Shown here: positions 52,063 through 60,783 of the stretch, in pieces
Layout of the letters: each line of letters begins with the position of its first letter
How positions within the stretch are numbered: the stretch's first letter is position 1
Source: Flavobacterium amnicola
GTDB lineage: Bacteria; Bacteroidota; Bacteroidia; Flavobacteriales; Flavobacteriaceae
DNA: 64,000 nt
Reading direction: 5' to 3'
Assembly (NCBI RefSeq): GCF_004122165.1
Contig: NZ_SBKO01000001.1
Coordinates: forward strand, 1,116,001-1,180,000
The notes under the pieces: generated by a model
What the model was told of the DNA's origin: nothing
Database searches by the model: none
Seen by the model: only the letters and a program-made list of their open reading frames with translations
Translations under genes and position numbers: made by a program

Positions 52063-53129
52063 TATAATGTGTTTACGTTATTTAAATCGGCAAAAGCCTG
52101 TTCTAATCTTGTGTTGAAAGTAACTTCTCCTTCACGAACCCATTTTCTCGGGTCGTAGTGTTTTTTATTTGGAGAATCAGCGCCATCTGGACTTCCAATT
52201 TGTGTTTTTAAATAATCAATTTTTGAAGTCATATAGTCACGAATTCCTTCAGTAAACGCGAATTGTAAATCGGTATCAATATTCATTTTGATTACGCCAT
52301 ACGAAATAGCTTCTCTAATTTCTTCTAAAGTAGAACCAGAACCTCCGTGGAAAACAAAGTCAACAGGGTTGTGTCCTGTATTAAATTTATTTTGAACATA
52401 ATCTTGAGAATTTTTCAAGATTTTTGGAGTCAATTTTACATTTCCTGGTTTGTATACGCCGTGGACGTTTCCAAAAGCAGCTGCGATAGTAAATCGAGGA
52501 GAAACTTTCATCAATTCTTCATAAGCATAAGCTACTTCTTCTGGTTGCGTGTATAATTTTGAACTATCCACATCACTGTTGTCTACTCCGTCTTCTTCAC
52601 CACCAGTTATTCCTAATTCAATTTCCAAAGTCATACCCATTTTGCTCATTCTCGCTAGGTATTCTTTGCAAATTTCTATGTTTTCTTCAATTGGTTCTTC
52701 AGACAAATCAATCATGTGCGAAGAATATAAAGGTTTTCCTGTTTCTGCAAAATGTTTTTCAGAAGCCTCTAATAATCCATCAATCCAAGGCAATAATTTT
52801 TTAGCACAATGGTCCGTATGTAAAATAACAGTAGCGCCATATGCTTCGGCTAAAGTATGAATATGTTTTGCTCCAGCTACTGCACCAGCAATTGCCGATT
52901 TTTCATTTGCATTCGATAAACCTTTACCAGCATTAAATTGCGCTCCTCCATTTGAAAACTGAATAATAACAGGGGCATTTAATTTGGCTGCGGTTTCTAA
53001 AACACCATTAATAGTGCTAGATCCTACAACATTTACTGCAGGTAATGCAAAACCTTTTTGTTTTGCATAATTAAAAATCTCTTGAACTTGGTCGCCAGTT
53101 GCAACTCCTGGTTTTATGTTATGTGCCAT
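52062..53129 (-). CDS. fbaA: Class II fructose-bisphosphate aldolase
   Basis: The enzyme splits fructose 1,6-bisphosphate in glycolysis and works in reverse in gluconeogenesis. The 355-residue length and the segments ALPAVNVVGSSTINGVLETA, VILHTDHCAKK (zinc His), GITGGEEDGVDNSD (catalytic region), IAAAFGNVHGVYKPGNV and VFHGGSGSTLEEI with MNIDTDLQ are those of the E. coli FbaA type (class IIA). It lies upstream of accD on the minus strand, with repeat arrays between them. Confidence 0.95.
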   Translation of the reverse strand: MAHNIKPGVATGDQVQEIFNYAKQKGFALPAVNVVGSSTINGVLETAAKLNAPVIIQFSNGGAQFNAGKGLSNANEKSAIAGAVAGAKHIHTLAEAYGATVILHTDHCAKKLLPWIDGLLEASEKHFAETGKPLYSSHMIDLSEEPIEENIEICKEYLARMSKMGMTLEIELGITGGEEDGVDNSDVDSSKLYTQPEEVAYAYEELMKVSPRFTIAAAFGNVHGVYKPGNVKLTPKILKNSQDYVQNKFNTGHNPVDFVFHGGSGSTLEEIREAISYGVIKMNIDTDLQFAFTEGIRDYMTSKIDYLKTQIGSPDGADSPNKKHYDPRKWVREGEVTFNTRLEQAFADLNNVNTL

Positions 53130-53170
53130 TTGATTGATTTTTTTAAGAGGACAAAATTACAAATTTACTT

Positions 53171-55717
53171 TTAGAACGGATAGTTTATACCAATATTTAA
53201 AACCGATTTATTTAATGCCATTTCTTTGAACCAGCGTTTACTAGTGTCAAGCGAAGGATTATACGTTTTAAATCCGAAATCCAAACGCGCTACAAAGAAA
53301 CTAAAATCATATCGAAATCCAATACCGGTGCCGAGTGCTAAACTTTCCAATGACTTTATTCCTGAAAAAATTTTGGCTTCATCGGTTTCACTATCCAGAA
53401 CGTTCCAAATATTACCACAATCGGCAAAAAGAGCTCCGTGAAAGTTTCCGAAAAATTTAAAACGAAATTCGGCATTCAAGGTGATTTTCATATTGGCTTC
53501 GTTAAAATCGTTTAATCCACCCGATTTTCCGGGGCCTAAACTGTAAGATTGCCAACCACGGTTGTCGTTAGAGCCTCCTGCAAAATAACTTCGAGAAAAA
53601 GGAATCGATTGGGAGTTTCCATAAGGGATTGCTAATCCAAAAAAACTATGGACAGCAAATACTTTGTCTCTTTTTAAATCCCAATGTTTTACAAAATCAA
53701 ATTCGCCTTTCACATATTGGGAGTATTGTAATCCGAAAAGATTTCTCGAACCGTCCAAACTTTTGGGTTGGTTGCTGACATTTGCTAATAAGGAAAGCGT
53801 GTTTCCTGCCAATTCAATTTTGCTTTTGAAACTGTAAAATTGTTTGTCGAAAAAATCGGTTTGCGACGTTTTAGAATAGACAAAATTGGAAGCAAAAATC
53901 AAGTTGTTTTCCGTTAACCTGTCTTTACGCTCTTTAATACTTTTTATGATTTTATAGTCGTTTCCATTGATGTCTAAATTGGGTAATAATCCGTTCAAAG
54001 CATAGTCAATAAATAAATCAGCACCTCCTTCATCTTTGGTTAAATTTCCATTTTCATCTAAAATTAAAGGGTCGTCATTATAAATTTGAGCCAAATCATT
54101 CAATCGATTATAGGTTGAGGTATAGACATTGAAGTAATTGGCAATGTTGATGTTTTTGACATATTGAACGTTTAACAAGTCAAATTTTACACTGGTACTT
54201 TTACTAGGCACCCAATTGTAATTAATATATGAGGTGAAGCTTTCTTTGTCTAAACCGATGTTTTGTTGTTTAGCAAAACCTGCACTAATAAGTGTATTAG
54301 GGAACATGGTTTTAGGAATTATTTTTTCAGTATTGAAAGGAGAAAACAGTCTTGGAAAAGAAAGTCGTAAATCCGATCCAATTTCGGTAATGTTGAAAAA
54401 GCGATTGTCGGGGTTGGCTAAATCTTTTGAAGAACCAATATTCCCTCTAATTCCTAGTTCTAATGTTTCAGCACCTCTAAATATGTTTCGAATGGAAAGC
54501 GAAGTATTCCCGGAAATACCAAAATCTTGAATGTTCGAATGTGTAAAATCGGCGTTGGCCTTAAATCCATACTTGTCTTTTGAAGTTAAATAAATGTTTG
54601 CAGTTAAGGTTTCATTTTCCGGATTTTCGGTATAAACGATGTTGGGAAAATTAAACACTCTTAAATTGCTTAAGGAACGAAGTGTTTGTGTTCTTCTTTC
54701 TTCGCTAAACAAACTGTCTTTTTGAATAAAAACGGCATCGGCAAGGGCTTTTGGGCGGTAGCGTAGTTTGTTGGTGCTGTAAATGTTGAAATTTTTATAA
54801 GTGGCGCTATCGGTATAGTATTTTTGATTTTTGGTGGCCAAATCGTTCGTATAAATATTTACTTTGTCGATTTTATAAATTTTGAATGGTTGTGTTACAG
54901 TTGTATCACCCTGTTTTATTTTTCTATCCGATATTTTTATAACAACAGGCATTTTTAAGGAGGCCGTGTCCATCACAAATAAAATATTTTGTTGCTGAAA
55001 ATGGTATACTCCTTTGTTTCGGAAATAATTGGTAAGTCTGCTGATTTCGTTTTTTACGATTTCATCATTAAATTGTTGTCCTTGTTTTACCAAAGATTTT
55101 TTTTCAGTCAATGTGTATAAAGAATCTAAATCTGGACTTTCAATGTCTTTATGTATTGTGTCTAAAAAAGAAGGTTCCCCTTTGGTTAAGGAATAATCAA
55201 CAGTCGCTCTTTTCTTTTCTAAATAATTGATTTTATAATTGGATTTGGCTCTGAAATACCCCTGATTAAAATAATGAGCTTTTAATCTTTTTAAGGTTCT
55301 TTTGGTTTTTGTAGTGTCAATTATTACAGGAACTTCGCCTGTTTTTTTTAAAAAATTATGCCAACCGGAATACCAAAATGATTTGCCTAACCGATGGACT
55401 TGTTTTTGCGATAACCATTTTGATGCTCGAGCATACTTTTCCGGATTATTGGTGTATTTTGCTTTGAAAACAGAATCCATATTCTCTTTGGCTAAATTGT
55501 ACATGTGTAGCCTTAGTTTGAAGCCTAAAAGACTCGAATTGGGTTGTTGTACTAATTGTTCAATAATAGCTTCGTCTTTGATGTTTTTTCCGTCGACTTT
55601 TACTTTGTTTTTCGTTAATAAGTGTTTTTCGGAAGGAACCTTTTTTACAGCATCACAGGCCGAAATAAGGACAGCAATAAGAACGAGTATTGATATTTTT
55701 GAAGAGAGATTGTGCAA
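53171..55717 (-). CDS. BamA/TamA family outer-membrane protein, lipidated (TamL-like)
   Basis: This 848-residue protein has an N-terminal lipobox (LISAC, Cys21), POTRA-like domains (about 30-360, with a short opening domain LLTKNKVKVDGKNI and repeats such as KKTGEVPVIIDTTKTKRTLKRL), and a C-terminal Omp85 barrel that includes the conserved FSRSYFAGGSNDNRGWQSYSLGPG loop motif, ending in Phe (NIGINYPF). A lipidated TamA homologue is known in Bacteroidota as TamL. Its partner tamB is not adjacent here. It would insert proteins in the outer membrane. A promoter with 17-nt spacing lies upstream at 55736-55764. Confidence 0.88.
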   Translation of the reverse strand: MHNLSSKISILVLIAVLISACDAVKKVPSEKHLLTKNKVKVDGKNIKDEAIIEQLVQQPNSSLLGFKLRLHMYNLAKENMDSVFKAKYTNNPEKYARASKWLSQKQVHRLGKSFWYSGWHNFLKKTGEVPVIIDTTKTKRTLKRLKAHYFNQGYFRAKSNYKINYLEKKRATVDYSLTKGEPSFLDTIHKDIESPDLDSLYTLTEKKSLVKQGQQFNDEIVKNEISRLTNYFRNKGVYHFQQQNILFVMDTASLKMPVVIKISDRKIKQGDTTVTQPFKIYKIDKVNIYTNDLATKNQKYYTDSATYKNFNIYSTNKLRYRPKALADAVFIQKDSLFSEERRTQTLRSLSNLRVFNFPNIVYTENPENETLTANIYLTSKDKYGFKANADFTHSNIQDFGISGNTSLSIRNIFRGAETLELGIRGNIGSSKDLANPDNRFFNITEIGSDLRLSFPRLFSPFNTEKIIPKTMFPNTLISAGFAKQQNIGLDKESFTSYINYNWVPSKSTSVKFDLLNVQYVKNINIANYFNVYTSTYNRLNDLAQIYNDDPLILDENGNLTKDEGGADLFIDYALNGLLPNLDINGNDYKIIKSIKERKDRLTENNLIFASNFVYSKTSQTDFFDKQFYSFKSKIELAGNTLSLLANVSNQPKSLDGSRNLFGLQYSQYVKGEFDFVKHWDLKRDKVFAVHSFFGLAIPYGNSQSIPFSRSYFAGGSNDNRGWQSYSLGPGKSGGLNDFNEANMKITLNAEFRFKFFGNFHGALFADCGNIWNVLDSETDEAKIFSGIKSLESLALGTGIGFRYDFSFFVARLDFGFKTYNPSLDTSKRWFKEMALNKSVLNIGINYPF

Positions 55718-55735
55718 ACTGAAAGAAATTTAATT

Positions 55736-55764
55736 CAAAAATACACTTTTTTATGGTTAGCAAA
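55736..55764 (-). promoter_or_regulatory. Promoter of the TamL-like gene
   Basis: On the minus strand TTTG (55764-55761), a 17-nt spacer and TATTTTTG (55743-55736) match the Bacteroidota consensus, 18 bases upstream of the ATG at 55717. Confidence 0.6.
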
Positions 55765-55886
55765 AACCAAATGAATCGTATTTCACTCAATTTATTAAAT
55801 TTTACTTATATTGGAGTAAATAATAGATTAACTAATATAAAATTTTTATTTTTGCATTTCAATTTTACAGAAGACACATATATACT

Positions 55887-56864
55887 ATGAGAACGATACA
55901 ATTTAGAGAAGCAATTGCTGAAGCCATGAGTGAAGAAATGCGCCGTGACGAATCGGTGTATTTAATGGGTGAAGAAGTGGCCGAATACAATGGAGCGTAC
56001 AAAGCTTCTAAAGGAATGCTGGATGAGTTTGGACCGAAACGTGTAATAGATACTCCAATTGCCGAATTAGGTTTTGCTGGTATTGCTGTTGGTTCTGCTA
56101 TGAATGGTTGTCGTCCTATTGTGGAATATATGACATTCAATTTCTCACTGGTTGGGATTGATCAAATTATAAATAACGCAGCAAAAATGCGTCAAATGTC
56201 GGCGGGACAATTTCCAATGCCGATGGTTTTTCGTGGACCAACTGCTTCTGCAGGACAATTAGGGGCAACACACTCACAAGCTTTTGAAAACTGGTTTGCT
56301 AATACTCCAGGATTAAAAGTGGTGGTGCCAAGTACAGTTTACGATGCGAAAGGTTTATTGAAAGCAGCTATTCGTGATAACGATCCGGTTATTTTCATGG
56401 AAAGTGAGCAAATGTATGGGGATAAAGGAGAAGTGCCGGAAGGAGAATATACAATTCCGTTAGGAGTAGCTGATATTAAAAGAGAAGGAACCGATGTGAC
56501 TATTGTTTCTTTCGGAAAAATCATCAAAGAAGCGCATATTGCAGCCGAAGAATTAGCAAAGGAAGGTATTTCTTGTGAAATTATCGATTTACGTACGGTT
56601 CGTCCAATGGATTATGATTGTATCATTTATTCGGTGAAAAAAACAAATAGATTAGTAGTGTTAGAGGAAGCTTGGCCATTCGCATCTGTTGCTTCAGAAA
56701 TTACGTATATGGTACAAGAAAGAGCTTTCGATTATTTAGATGCTCCAGTACAAAGAATTACAACTGCCGATACGCCTGCGCCGTATTCGCCAACTTTATT
56801 GAAAGAATGGTTGCCAAACGCACAAGACGTGGTAAAGGCGGTTAAGAAAGTAATGTATAAATAG
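55887..56864 (+). CDS. pdhB: Pyruvate dehydrogenase E1 component, beta subunit
   Basis: PdhB with PdhA forms the thiamine-diphosphate E1 of the pyruvate dehydrogenase complex. The 325-residue protein has the transketolase-type beta layout: the opening REAIAEAMSEEMRRDESVYLMGEEVAEYNGAYKASKG, TPIAELGFAGIAVGSAMNG, then RGPTASAGQLGATHSQAFENWF, and the C-terminal domain DVTIVSFGKI with SVASEITYMV. PdhA and E2 genes are not adjacent. A candidate -7 box TATTTTTG lies at 55847-55854. The 2-oxo acid branched-chain enzyme is the alternative, but the family fit is to pyruvate. Confidence 0.93.
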   Translation: MRTIQFREAIAEAMSEEMRRDESVYLMGEEVAEYNGAYKASKGMLDEFGPKRVIDTPIAELGFAGIAVGSAMNGCRPIVEYMTFNFSLVGIDQIINNAAKMRQMSAGQFPMPMVFRGPTASAGQLGATHSQAFENWFANTPGLKVVVPSTVYDAKGLLKAAIRDNDPVIFMESEQMYGDKGEVPEGEYTIPLGVADIKREGTDVTIVSFGKIIKEAHIAAEELAKEGISCEIIDLRTVRPMDYDCIIYSVKKTNRLVVLEEAWPFASVASEITYMVQERAFDYLDAPVQRITTADTPAPYSPTLLKEWLPNAQDVVKAVKKVMYK

Positions 56865-56885
56865 ACTGACTTAGACCTTGTAGAA

Positions 56886-56924
56886 GTCTAGTGTTCTAAT
56901 GATCTAAGAAGTCTAAAAGTCTAA
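56886..56924. repeat. Degenerate short tandem repeat, TCTA-ending units
   Basis: Five TCTA ends recur at 56887, 56895, 56903, 56912 and 56920, so the unit is about 8 bases with one 9-base step. It lies between pdhB and the terminator at 56941. Confidence 0.65.
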
Positions 56925-56932
56925 AAAAAAAC

Positions 56933-56940
56933 TATATTTG
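56933..56940 (+). promoter_or_regulatory. Possible -7 element upstream of the DUF5686 gene
   Basis: A perfect TATATTTG lies directly before the hairpin at 56941. No TTTG or TTG is found at the right distance upstream, so promoter function is uncertain. Confidence 0.35.
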
Positions 56941-56969
56941 AAAACTCCATCTATTTGATGGAGTTTTCA
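56941..56969 (+). terminator. Intrinsic terminator of pdhB
   Basis: AAAACTCCATC (56941-56951) pairs with GATGGAGTTTT (56957-56967) around TATTT. The T-rich tail is short. It follows the pdhB stop by about 75 bases. Confidence 0.7.
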
Positions 56970-57020
56970 TTTGAAAAAAGCGGAATGATTATTGTTTTGT
57001 TCCGTTTAAAAATAAGTCCC

Positions 57021-59489
57021 ATGAAAAAAATAATTCTTTTCTTTTTTATAATCCTGGTTAATGTTGCTTATTCACAAACAAAAGTAAGTGGTGTTGTTTA
57101 TGATGATACGAAGCAAACAGTGCCCTATGCTAATATTTGTTTTAAAGGAACTCGTGAATGCGTAACTTCAGATGAGAATGGGCGATTTTATATTCAATCG
57201 GAAAACAATCATACGGTTTTGGTAATATCCTACGTGGGGTATACTACTACAGAGATCAAACTTAACAAAGCGGTAAGCTACGATTTGAAAGTGGTTTTTG
57301 GAGGTAATAACATCTTAGATGAAGTCAAAGTATACGGAGGAAAAACTTCCAAGAAGAACAATCCAGCACTAGATATACTGAGAAAAATTTGGGAGAAAAA
57401 ACGCAGTAACGGATTGTATAAATTCAATCAATATGCCATGAAAAAGTACGAAAAAGTCGAATTCGATATGAATTCAATCGATTCGGCTTTTATGAAAAAT
57501 CGTGTTTTTAAAGGATTGGAATTTATTTTCAAACAAGTAGACACCTCTAAAATTACCGGGAAAACGTATTTGCCAATTTTTATAAACGAATCGTTATATG
57601 ACGTTTATGGAGACAATACGAATGGGAAGAAAAAAGAAGTGCTAAATGCGAACAAAAATTCAGGATTAGGAGAAGGCGCTGGGGTAGAAACATTTATCAA
57701 AGACTTGTATTCCGATTATGATATTTACAATAATTACCTGAACTTTTTCGATAAGAACTTCGTAAGTCCATTGTCTAAAACAGGAATTAATACCTATAAT
57801 TATGTTTTGGCCGACAGTACGTATATCGATAATAAATGGTGTTACAATATTGTGTATTATCCAAGACGTAAGAACGAATTGACTTTTAAAGGAGATTTTT
57901 GGGTAAACGATACCACTTTTGCCATCAAAAAAATCAACATGGCAGCATCAAAAAGTGCCAATATTAACTGGGTAAAAGATATTTATATCGAACAGGAATT
58001 TGATGTGCTTAACGATTCTGTTTTCTTATTGAAAAGAGATTATATGATGTCTGATTTTGCTTTAAATAAAAAGGAAAAATCAAAAGGAGTGTACGGAAAA
58101 AGAACTACTATTTATAGCGATCATAAGTTTAATGAAGTTAAGCCTGAGAAATTTTATAAAGAAAGTGTGAACGAGTTTGATGCATCTGTCTATAAAAGAG
58201 ATGAGGCCTTTTGGGAGGAAAACCGCATGGAAAATCTTAGTAAAGATGAACTAGGGGTTTACAAAATGCTAGACACCTTAAAAACGGTCGGAAAATTTAA
58301 GCGATTGTACAACCTAACTACGATTTTAGCCAGCGGTTATATTCAGAAAGGACATATTGATTTCGGACCAATTTACTCCATTTTTGGCAACAATGATGTT
58401 GAAGGACAACGTATTCGTCTGGGTGGAAGAACTTATTTTAGTGCGAATGATAAATGGCGAATTGAAGGGTATACTGCTTATGGATTTAAAGATAATAAAT
58501 TCAAATATGGTCTTTCTGGAAAATGGATGATCGACAAGAAAAACCGAATTATCTTGAGTGCAGGAAATCGTCGCGATGTAGAGCAAATAGGGGTGAGTTT
58601 AACAGCTTCTAATGATGTTTTAGGACGAAGTTTTGCCTCTTCTTCTGTGTTTGCTAGTGGTGATAATAGTAAATTGACTAACGTGAATCTTTCGGCTTTT
58701 TCGGCAGAAATCGAACCGGTAAAAAGTTTGGTTTTTAAAACGGGATTGTCAATTAGAACTTTAGAATCGGCTTCACCTACCTTTAGTTTGGATTATAAAA
58801 TTGGGTCAAATGTCTTTTCGAAAATCAATCAATCGGAATTGTCCTTTGGAGTAGATTATACTCCTAAAAAGAAAACAGTGGGATATGGGGTAGAACGCTT
58901 GGAAGTGGATAATAATTATTCCAGAATTTTTGTCAATTATAGCCAAGGAGTTAAAGGTCTTTTTAATAGCGATTTCGATTATAGTAAGTTGCAATTGTAT
59001 TACCGCCAACCGATTTATATGGGAGGAATGGGACGTTTGTTTGCGACTTTCGAAACGGGTAAAATATTCGGAACTGTGCCTTTAGGGTTAATGGCGGTGG
59101 TGCCTGGAAATCAATCGTATTTTGTGATTGATAACACCTATAATTTGATGAATTACTACGAATTTGTTACCGATCAATATACCTCACTTCATTTGGAACA
59201 GCATTTTAATGGTCGAATTTTTTCTAGAATTCCCTATGTGAAAAAACTAAATTGGAGAGAAATTGTTGGAGTGAAAGCGGTTTATGGAAGTGTTTCCGAT
59301 GAAAACAAAGCAATTAATGCTTCTGGACTAAATTATTTGGCACCAACCAAAGGGTATATTGAATATCATGCCGGAATTGCCAATATTTTCAAAGTATTCC
59401 GAATTGATTTCGCTTGGAGAGGAAATTATCTTGAATTGCCAGATGCGAAAAAATTCACGGTTAAAGGAGGTTTCGGGTTCTATTTTTAA
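57021..59489 (+). CDS. DUF5686 outer-membrane protein with CarboxypepD_reg-like N-terminal domain
   Basis: From MKKIILFFFIILVNVAYSQ (base 57021; a longer open frame from 56955 overlaps the pdhB terminator and is rejected) the protein has 822 residues: signal peptide, a CarboxypepD_reg-like domain (about 20-105, VSGVVYDDTKQTVPYANI, where KVYGG follows), and a long DUF5686 region whose C-terminal half is a series of amphipathic strands ending FGFYF. A C-terminal Phe is the usual outer-membrane barrel end. Function is not known; TonB-linked surface import or processing is a guess from relatives. The glycosylase gene overlaps it by one base. Confidence 0.85.
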   Translation: MKKIILFFFIILVNVAYSQTKVSGVVYDDTKQTVPYANICFKGTRECVTSDENGRFYIQSENNHTVLVISYVGYTTTEIKLNKAVSYDLKVVFGGNNILDEVKVYGGKTSKKNNPALDILRKIWEKKRSNGLYKFNQYAMKKYEKVEFDMNSIDSAFMKNRVFKGLEFIFKQVDTSKITGKTYLPIFINESLYDVYGDNTNGKKKEVLNANKNSGLGEGAGVETFIKDLYSDYDIYNNYLNFFDKNFVSPLSKTGINTYNYVLADSTYIDNKWCYNIVYYPRRKNELTFKGDFWVNDTTFAIKKINMAASKSANINWVKDIYIEQEFDVLNDSVFLLKRDYMMSDFALNKKEKSKGVYGKRTTIYSDHKFNEVKPEKFYKESVNEFDASVYKRDEAFWEENRMENLSKDELGVYKMLDTLKTVGKFKRLYNLTTILASGYIQKGHIDFGPIYSIFGNNDVEGQRIRLGGRTYFSANDKWRIEGYTAYGFKDNKFKYGLSGKWMIDKKNRIILSAGNRRDVEQIGVSLTASNDVLGRSFASSSVFASGDNSKLTNVNLSAFSAEIEPVKSLVFKTGLSIRTLESASPTFSLDYKIGSNVFSKINQSELSFGVDYTPKKKTVGYGVERLEVDNNYSRIFVNYSQGVKGLFNSDFDYSKLQLYYRQPIYMGGMGRLFATFETGKIFGTVPLGLMAVVPGNQSYFVIDNTYNLMNYYEFVTDQYTSLHLEQHFNGRIFSRIPYVKKLNWREIVGVKAVYGSVSDENKAINASGLNYLAPTKGYIEYHAGIANIFKVFRIDFAWRGNYLELPDAKKFTVKGGFGFYF

Positions 59490-60100
59490 TGAAAGAATCG
59501 GTTCAATATCTTATTCAAAAAGACAAAATTTTTCAACAAATTATTGATGAATTTGGTTTTCCTGAAATCATTCCTTCTCGACCAGAAGGTTTTGAAACTT
59601 TAGTTTTACTAATATTGGAGCAACAAGTATCCATCGATTCGGCGAAAGCCACTTTTCTTCGAATGCGAAATGGAGTTGCCAATATTCAGCCTTCTGTTTT
59701 AATTGCAGTATCTGAAGAAGAATTTAGAGCTTTTGGGGTAAGCCGACAAAAAGCAAAATACATCAAATGCTTGTCGGAAGCTATTTTGGACAAAAGTCTC
59801 GATTTGGAAAGTCTTGCCTCGAAATCTTCTGATGAAATCCGTTCCGAACTCATCAAAATTAAAGGAATTGGCAATTGGACCATCGATGTCTATTTGATGT
59901 TTAGTTTGCAATCGCCCGATGTATTGCCAATTGGTGATGTGGCTATTGTAAACACGATGAAAGAGCTACTCAATATCCACGATAAAATGGAAATGGAAGC
60001 CTATGCAACATTGTGGTCACCTCATAGAACCATGGCTTCTTTCTTGCTTTGGCATCATTATCTTCAAAAAAGAGGCAGAAAAATTACGTACCAGTACTAA
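59489..60100 (+). CDS. DNA-3-methyladenine glycosylase II-like (HhH-GPD)
   Basis: This 203-residue protein has the helix-hairpin-helix GPD fold: FETLVLLILEQQVSIDSAKATFLRM, then the hairpin IKIKGIGNWTIDVYLMF (about 121-138) and catalytic Asp150 in PIGDVAI. It excises alkylated bases such as 3-methyladenine from DNA. It is shorter than E. coli AlkA (282 residues) and lacks the N-terminal domain, matching the compact bacterial forms. Its ATG overlaps the stop of the DUF5686 gene (TAATG), so the two are coupled, a coupling with no clear functional logic. Confidence 0.9.
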   Translation: MKESVQYLIQKDKIFQQIIDEFGFPEIIPSRPEGFETLVLLILEQQVSIDSAKATFLRMRNGVANIQPSVLIAVSEEEFRAFGVSRQKAKYIKCLSEAILDKSLDLESLASKSSDEIRSELIKIKGIGNWTIDVYLMFSLQSPDVLPIGDVAIVNTMKELLNIHDKMEMEAYATLWSPHRTMASFLLWHHYLQKRGRKITYQY

Positions 60101-60111
60101 GTCATAAAAAA

Positions 60112-60157
60112 CTTTTGACTTTTAGCTTCTAACTTCTAACTTTTTACAGTACTTTTG
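60112..60157 (+). repeat. Heptamer array in the ppa promoter region
   Basis: Five in-phase heptamers run from 60112 to 60146 (CTTTTGA, CTTTTAG, CTTCTAA, CTTCTAA, CTTTTTA). They are followed by TACTTTTG (60150-60157), a good -7 box, which lies 30 bases before the ppa ATG. CTTCTAA is the same heptamer, in the same orientation to the gene, as in the accD leader. Confidence 0.8.
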
Positions 60158-60187
60158 CACCCTCAAAAAATGTAAAAGATTAAAAAA

Positions 60188-60718
60188 ATGACTGCAGATA
60201 AGGTAAAAACTTTCGATGTATTAGTTGAAATTCCAAGAGGAAGTAGAAATAAATATGAATACGATTTCGATTTAAAAAGAATGCGTTTCGATCGTATGTT
60301 GTTTTCATCAATGATGTATCCAGCTGATTATGGTTTTATTCCAGAAACCTTAGCTTTAGACGGAGATCCGTTAGATGTATTAGTGTTAGTAACAAAGCCA
60401 ACATTTCCTGGTTGTGTGATTGAAGTAAAACCAATTGGTGTTTTCCACATGGCCGATGATAAAGGTCCAGATGAAAAAATTATTTGTGTACCGGTTTCAG
60501 ATCCAATCTGGAATTCTTTGAATGATTTATCCGATATTAATGATCACTTATTGAAAGAAATCGAGCACTTTTTCCAAGTGTACAAAGATTTAGAAAACAA
60601 ACAAGTGGATGTAGAAGGTTGGGGAGATGTAAACGAGGCAAGAGAAATCATCAAACAATGTGTAGATCGTTTCGATGCTATTGAAAATAAACCAGCAGGA
60701 TTGTTTAGTATAAAATAG
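60188..60718 (+). CDS. ppa: Inorganic pyrophosphatase, family I (soluble)
   Basis: The enzyme hydrolyses cytoplasmic pyrophosphate to phosphate, pulling biosynthetic reactions forward. The 176-residue protein has the family I blocks NKYEYDFDLKRMRFDRML, YPADYGFIPETLALDGDPLDVLVL (metal-binding Asp residues in DGDPLD) and KGPDEKIICVPVSDP. Its gene lies 1 kb upstream of the membrane pyrophosphatase gene. A -7 box and heptamer array lie upstream; a terminator follows at 60744-60783. Confidence 0.96.
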   Translation: MTADKVKTFDVLVEIPRGSRNKYEYDFDLKRMRFDRMLFSSMMYPADYGFIPETLALDGDPLDVLVLVTKPTFPGCVIEVKPIGVFHMADDKGPDEKIICVPVSDPIWNSLNDLSDINDHLLKEIEHFFQVYKDLENKQVDVEGWGDVNEAREIIKQCVDRFDAIENKPAGLFSIK

Positions 60719-60743
60719 TTACTTTATAAAATGTATTTATAAT

Positions 60744-60783
60744 AAAGGTGTTAGATTTGTAAAATAATCTAATGCCTTTTTTT
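60744..60783 (+). terminator. Intrinsic terminator of ppa
   Basis: AAAGGTGTTAGATT (60744-60757) pairs with AATCTAATGCCTTT (60766-60779) through two G-T pairs, and is followed by a T run that reaches the next gene's start. Confidence 0.82.

Noticed and set aside
56941-56969. Riboswitch or regulatory leader of the DUF5686 gene
   Set aside because: The hairpin is simple, follows pdhB, and is best read as the pdhB terminator; no aptamer-like structure is visible around it.
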